A stretch of DNA of 64,000 nucleotides from Drosophila persimilis (Eukaryota > Arthropoda > Insecta > Diptera > Drosophilidae), in assembly GCF_003286085.1 (NCBI RefSeq), contig NW_020825317.1:2480001-2544000 (forward strand), given 5' to 3'. Both the position numbers and the translations under genes were made by a program. Shown in pieces: positions 62,408 to 64,000 of the stretch. Each line of letters opens with the position of its first letter. Position 1 is the stretch's first letter. Under the pieces are notes generated by a model. The model worked only from the letters and a program-made list of their open reading frames with translations, did no database searches and was not told where the DNA came from.

Positions 62408-63452
62408 ACCCCCCCCCCTCAGGATGATGACCGTCCTCGGTCATATTAAAGTTGTCCAAAGCCCTCTGCACCCTCAATGTGGCTCGCTTTCTCCTTAGCA
62501 CCATGAAAAGGACGAATGAGCCAATTAGTCCGACGTTCAGGACCGCACCAACCGTGAACCAGAATTTGGGTGAACCCGCCGCAGTTACTTCCTCCTTGAA
62601 ATCTCGAATTGATTGCAAGTTGTTGATGTTCATACGAGGCAGGAGTGGTATGCTTAATGTCGGGTCATGTCCGATGATGTTTAGGAGCGGTGACCTCATG
62701 GTGCCAGGCTGCTTGCTTGGTGATTTGCGCAAGTTTACAAATTCTGTGCCATTAATAGCTGCAGACCGTTCGAAAGTTATCAAGAAGGTTCCTGAGACAG
62801 TCACTTCTGCTCCATCATCTCTTCGGACGCGCGCTGTCGCTTCGTTGATAATCACGACGCCGTCATCTACAGGTGTTATCGCTTTCAGGTGGCTGGGTTG
62901 GGTATGGCAGTTGGCGATGTTTCCAGCATGAACGGAGCTAGCACAGGTTTCGCGCCGTGCTCGTTCGCAGAAGGTGTTATGCGTAGTCACGGTGCATCCA
63001 GTAACTGTAAAGGTGTCCTTTTCGCATTCCGCCAGCGTGTCCTCGTCAAGTCGCAGAATGGTTTGTTGGTGTGAAACGGGGTAGACGGAGACCTTTTGGC
63101 ACCTAAACTCAACTTTAGGGTAGGCTATTAATATGTGGATAATGTTCTCGGACTGAAGGACCTTGATCTTAGAAGCTTCTATTAAGCTTACTATTGGGGT
63201 GTCTTGCTCAATAAGTGATTTCAGATCGGTGTGGTCGAGAATTGTGGGATTTACTATGTTTGCTTTTGCCAGCGTTATAGTTAGTATTAAATTTTGAATT
63301 TCCGTGTTCAGTATTCTATTTTTTGCCAGCAGTGTTTCGAATAAATGAGGAGTGTCAACCAAATCGCCTTTGCGGGAGCTGATAATTTTATTGATAGTGT
63401 CCGTCAGTCTGTTTATTTGCTTTTGAGTTTCGGAGTTTATTAAGTTGGCTTA
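62406..63452 (-). pseudogene. env remnant of gypsy copy 2 with transmembrane C-terminus
   Basis: The same N-terminally deleted env frame as copy 1, but here the C-terminus is kept. After the FKEEV text come a hydrophobic anchor (WFTVGAVLNVGLIGSFVLFM) and a short basic cytoplasmic tail ending at the polypurine tract. The surface part and signal peptide are missing, so no functional envelope is encoded. Confidence 0.82.
62408..62421 (-). promoter_or_regulatory. Polypurine tract of gypsy copy 2
   Basis: On the minus strand GAGGGGGGGGGGT immediately precedes the LTR start; it would prime plus-strand DNA synthesis. The env stop codon overlaps the tract/LTR junction. Confidence 0.75.
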
Positions 63453-63473
63453 CTAGCTAATTGTGGGGAAAAC

Positions 63474-64000
63474 TTATTTCAGGTTGTCCTTATGGACCAC
63501 CCTCCCCTTAATGAGAACAGACGTTCCCAGGTCTGCTTCGACCTTTTGTTCTGAGCATAATGGAGTTAACTTGTTCCCTAGCCTTTTGTTGTTCTTCTGG
63601 AACACCTTTTCTCCTACCTCGAAAACACGGTTTTGTCTGGCTGCGTTGCACCTTTTGATATTGTCTTGCTGTGCCTTAATCAGCCTGTCTTTGACGTTCT
63701 CGCGACGAGCATGAGCTACTGCATGAACGACCTCAATTGGTTTCTCTCGGGTTACTGAGTGTAAACTTTTGTTGTACTCTATCGTAGCCTTTAAAATTAA
63801 TTCTGTAGTGTCGCTGATTTTCTTGTCTAGTTTGAGGCATCTCTCAATTTCGGTCAGGGTGCTATGAAAGCGCTCCACCTGGCCGTTTGAGGTGCTGTGA
63901 AGCGGAGCTGCATTCACAACGCAAATGCCGTAGGCGTTTCGGAGCATCGAAGTGATGGTCTCGGAATTGAAGGCCGCCTCGTTATCGCAATAAATTGTCT
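63474..64000 (-). pseudogene. Integrase C-terminal part of gypsy copy 2 (cut by window end)
   Basis: Minus-strand frame ending VVHKDNLK at 63,474, with the catalytic glutamate text NGQVERFHSTL (~63,865) and the D of the second motif at the window edge. Identical to copy 1. No break is visible in the part present; whether the TGA found in copy 1 also occurs here cannot be seen. Confidence 0.75.

Larger units (their letters stand above)
62408..64000 (-). mobile_element. gypsy: gypsy-family errantivirus, copy 2 (runs off the window)
   Basis: Contains the polypurine tract, env remnant and integrase, identical by eye to copy 1 over 62,585-64,000 (offset 6237 bp), including the same env deletion. 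It is joined to copy 1 through a single LTR. The rest lies outside the window. Confidence 0.88.

Overview
The window looks like eukaryotic heterochromatin from a Drosophila genome. The evidence is six copies of a DINE-1/INE-1-type (SGM/ISY-like) Helentron, LOA-clade (Bilbo/TRIM-like) non-LTR retrotransposons with RNase H, a copia element with its usual LTR and primer-binding site, and a gypsy-family errantivirus with Su(Hw)-like sites. Bilbo, TRIM and SGM/ISY were described from the obscura group (D. subobscura, D. miranda and relatives), so I infer an obscura-group species, possibly a pericentromere, Y or neo-Y. No bacterial features, tRNA, rRNA or CRISPR array were seen.

Left part (1-10,375). 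A minus-strand DINE-1 is followed by a decayed Ty3/gypsy-like gag/protease fragment with a SAP-type motif and a small acidic ORF. A cluster of short inverted repeats then lies just upstream of the one convincing host gene (5046-9008). That gene has two exons with matching splice phases and codes about 1179 aa: a DUF4485-like N-terminus, about 20 degenerate repeats built on an F-N-Q-S-M-G-G-D-Q core, and a charged C-terminus. Its intron appears to have arisen inside a repeat unit. A weak two-exon AT-hook-like candidate lies at 9505-9770.

Middle-left (10,376-31,485). This holds two CR1/jockey-group LINE remnants, one split by a DINE-1, and a gypsy-group element (20,286-26,987, minus) split by a LOA-clade LINE. 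A second LOA element follows, and several DINE-1 copies are present. Two islands without recognisable TE sequence lie at 15,311-17,084 and 17,379-18,404.

Middle-right (31,494-52,823). This is a nested set. A minus-strand Ty3/gypsy-like element is the host. Inside it lie a 7.1-kb copia (which carries an antisense 520-aa transposase-like ORF), a 592-bp P-superfamily-like MITE with a 7-bp target duplication, and a second Ty3/gypsy-like element. The second element is itself interrupted by a third LOA LINE, whose ORF2 has a single visible stop. A DINE-1 sits in the host element's leader.

Right end (52,824-64,000). A plus-strand gypsy-like element (LTR, gag-protease, RT) is cut by an errantivirus-type gypsy array on the minus strand. 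One copy, 55,933-61,815, is followed in tandem by a second copy that runs off the window. The two share one LTR at 61,816-62,407. All retroelement coding regions except the first gypsy copy's gag, the copia-embedded transposase-like ORF and most of LOA copy 3 are visibly broken by stops, frameshifts or deletions.
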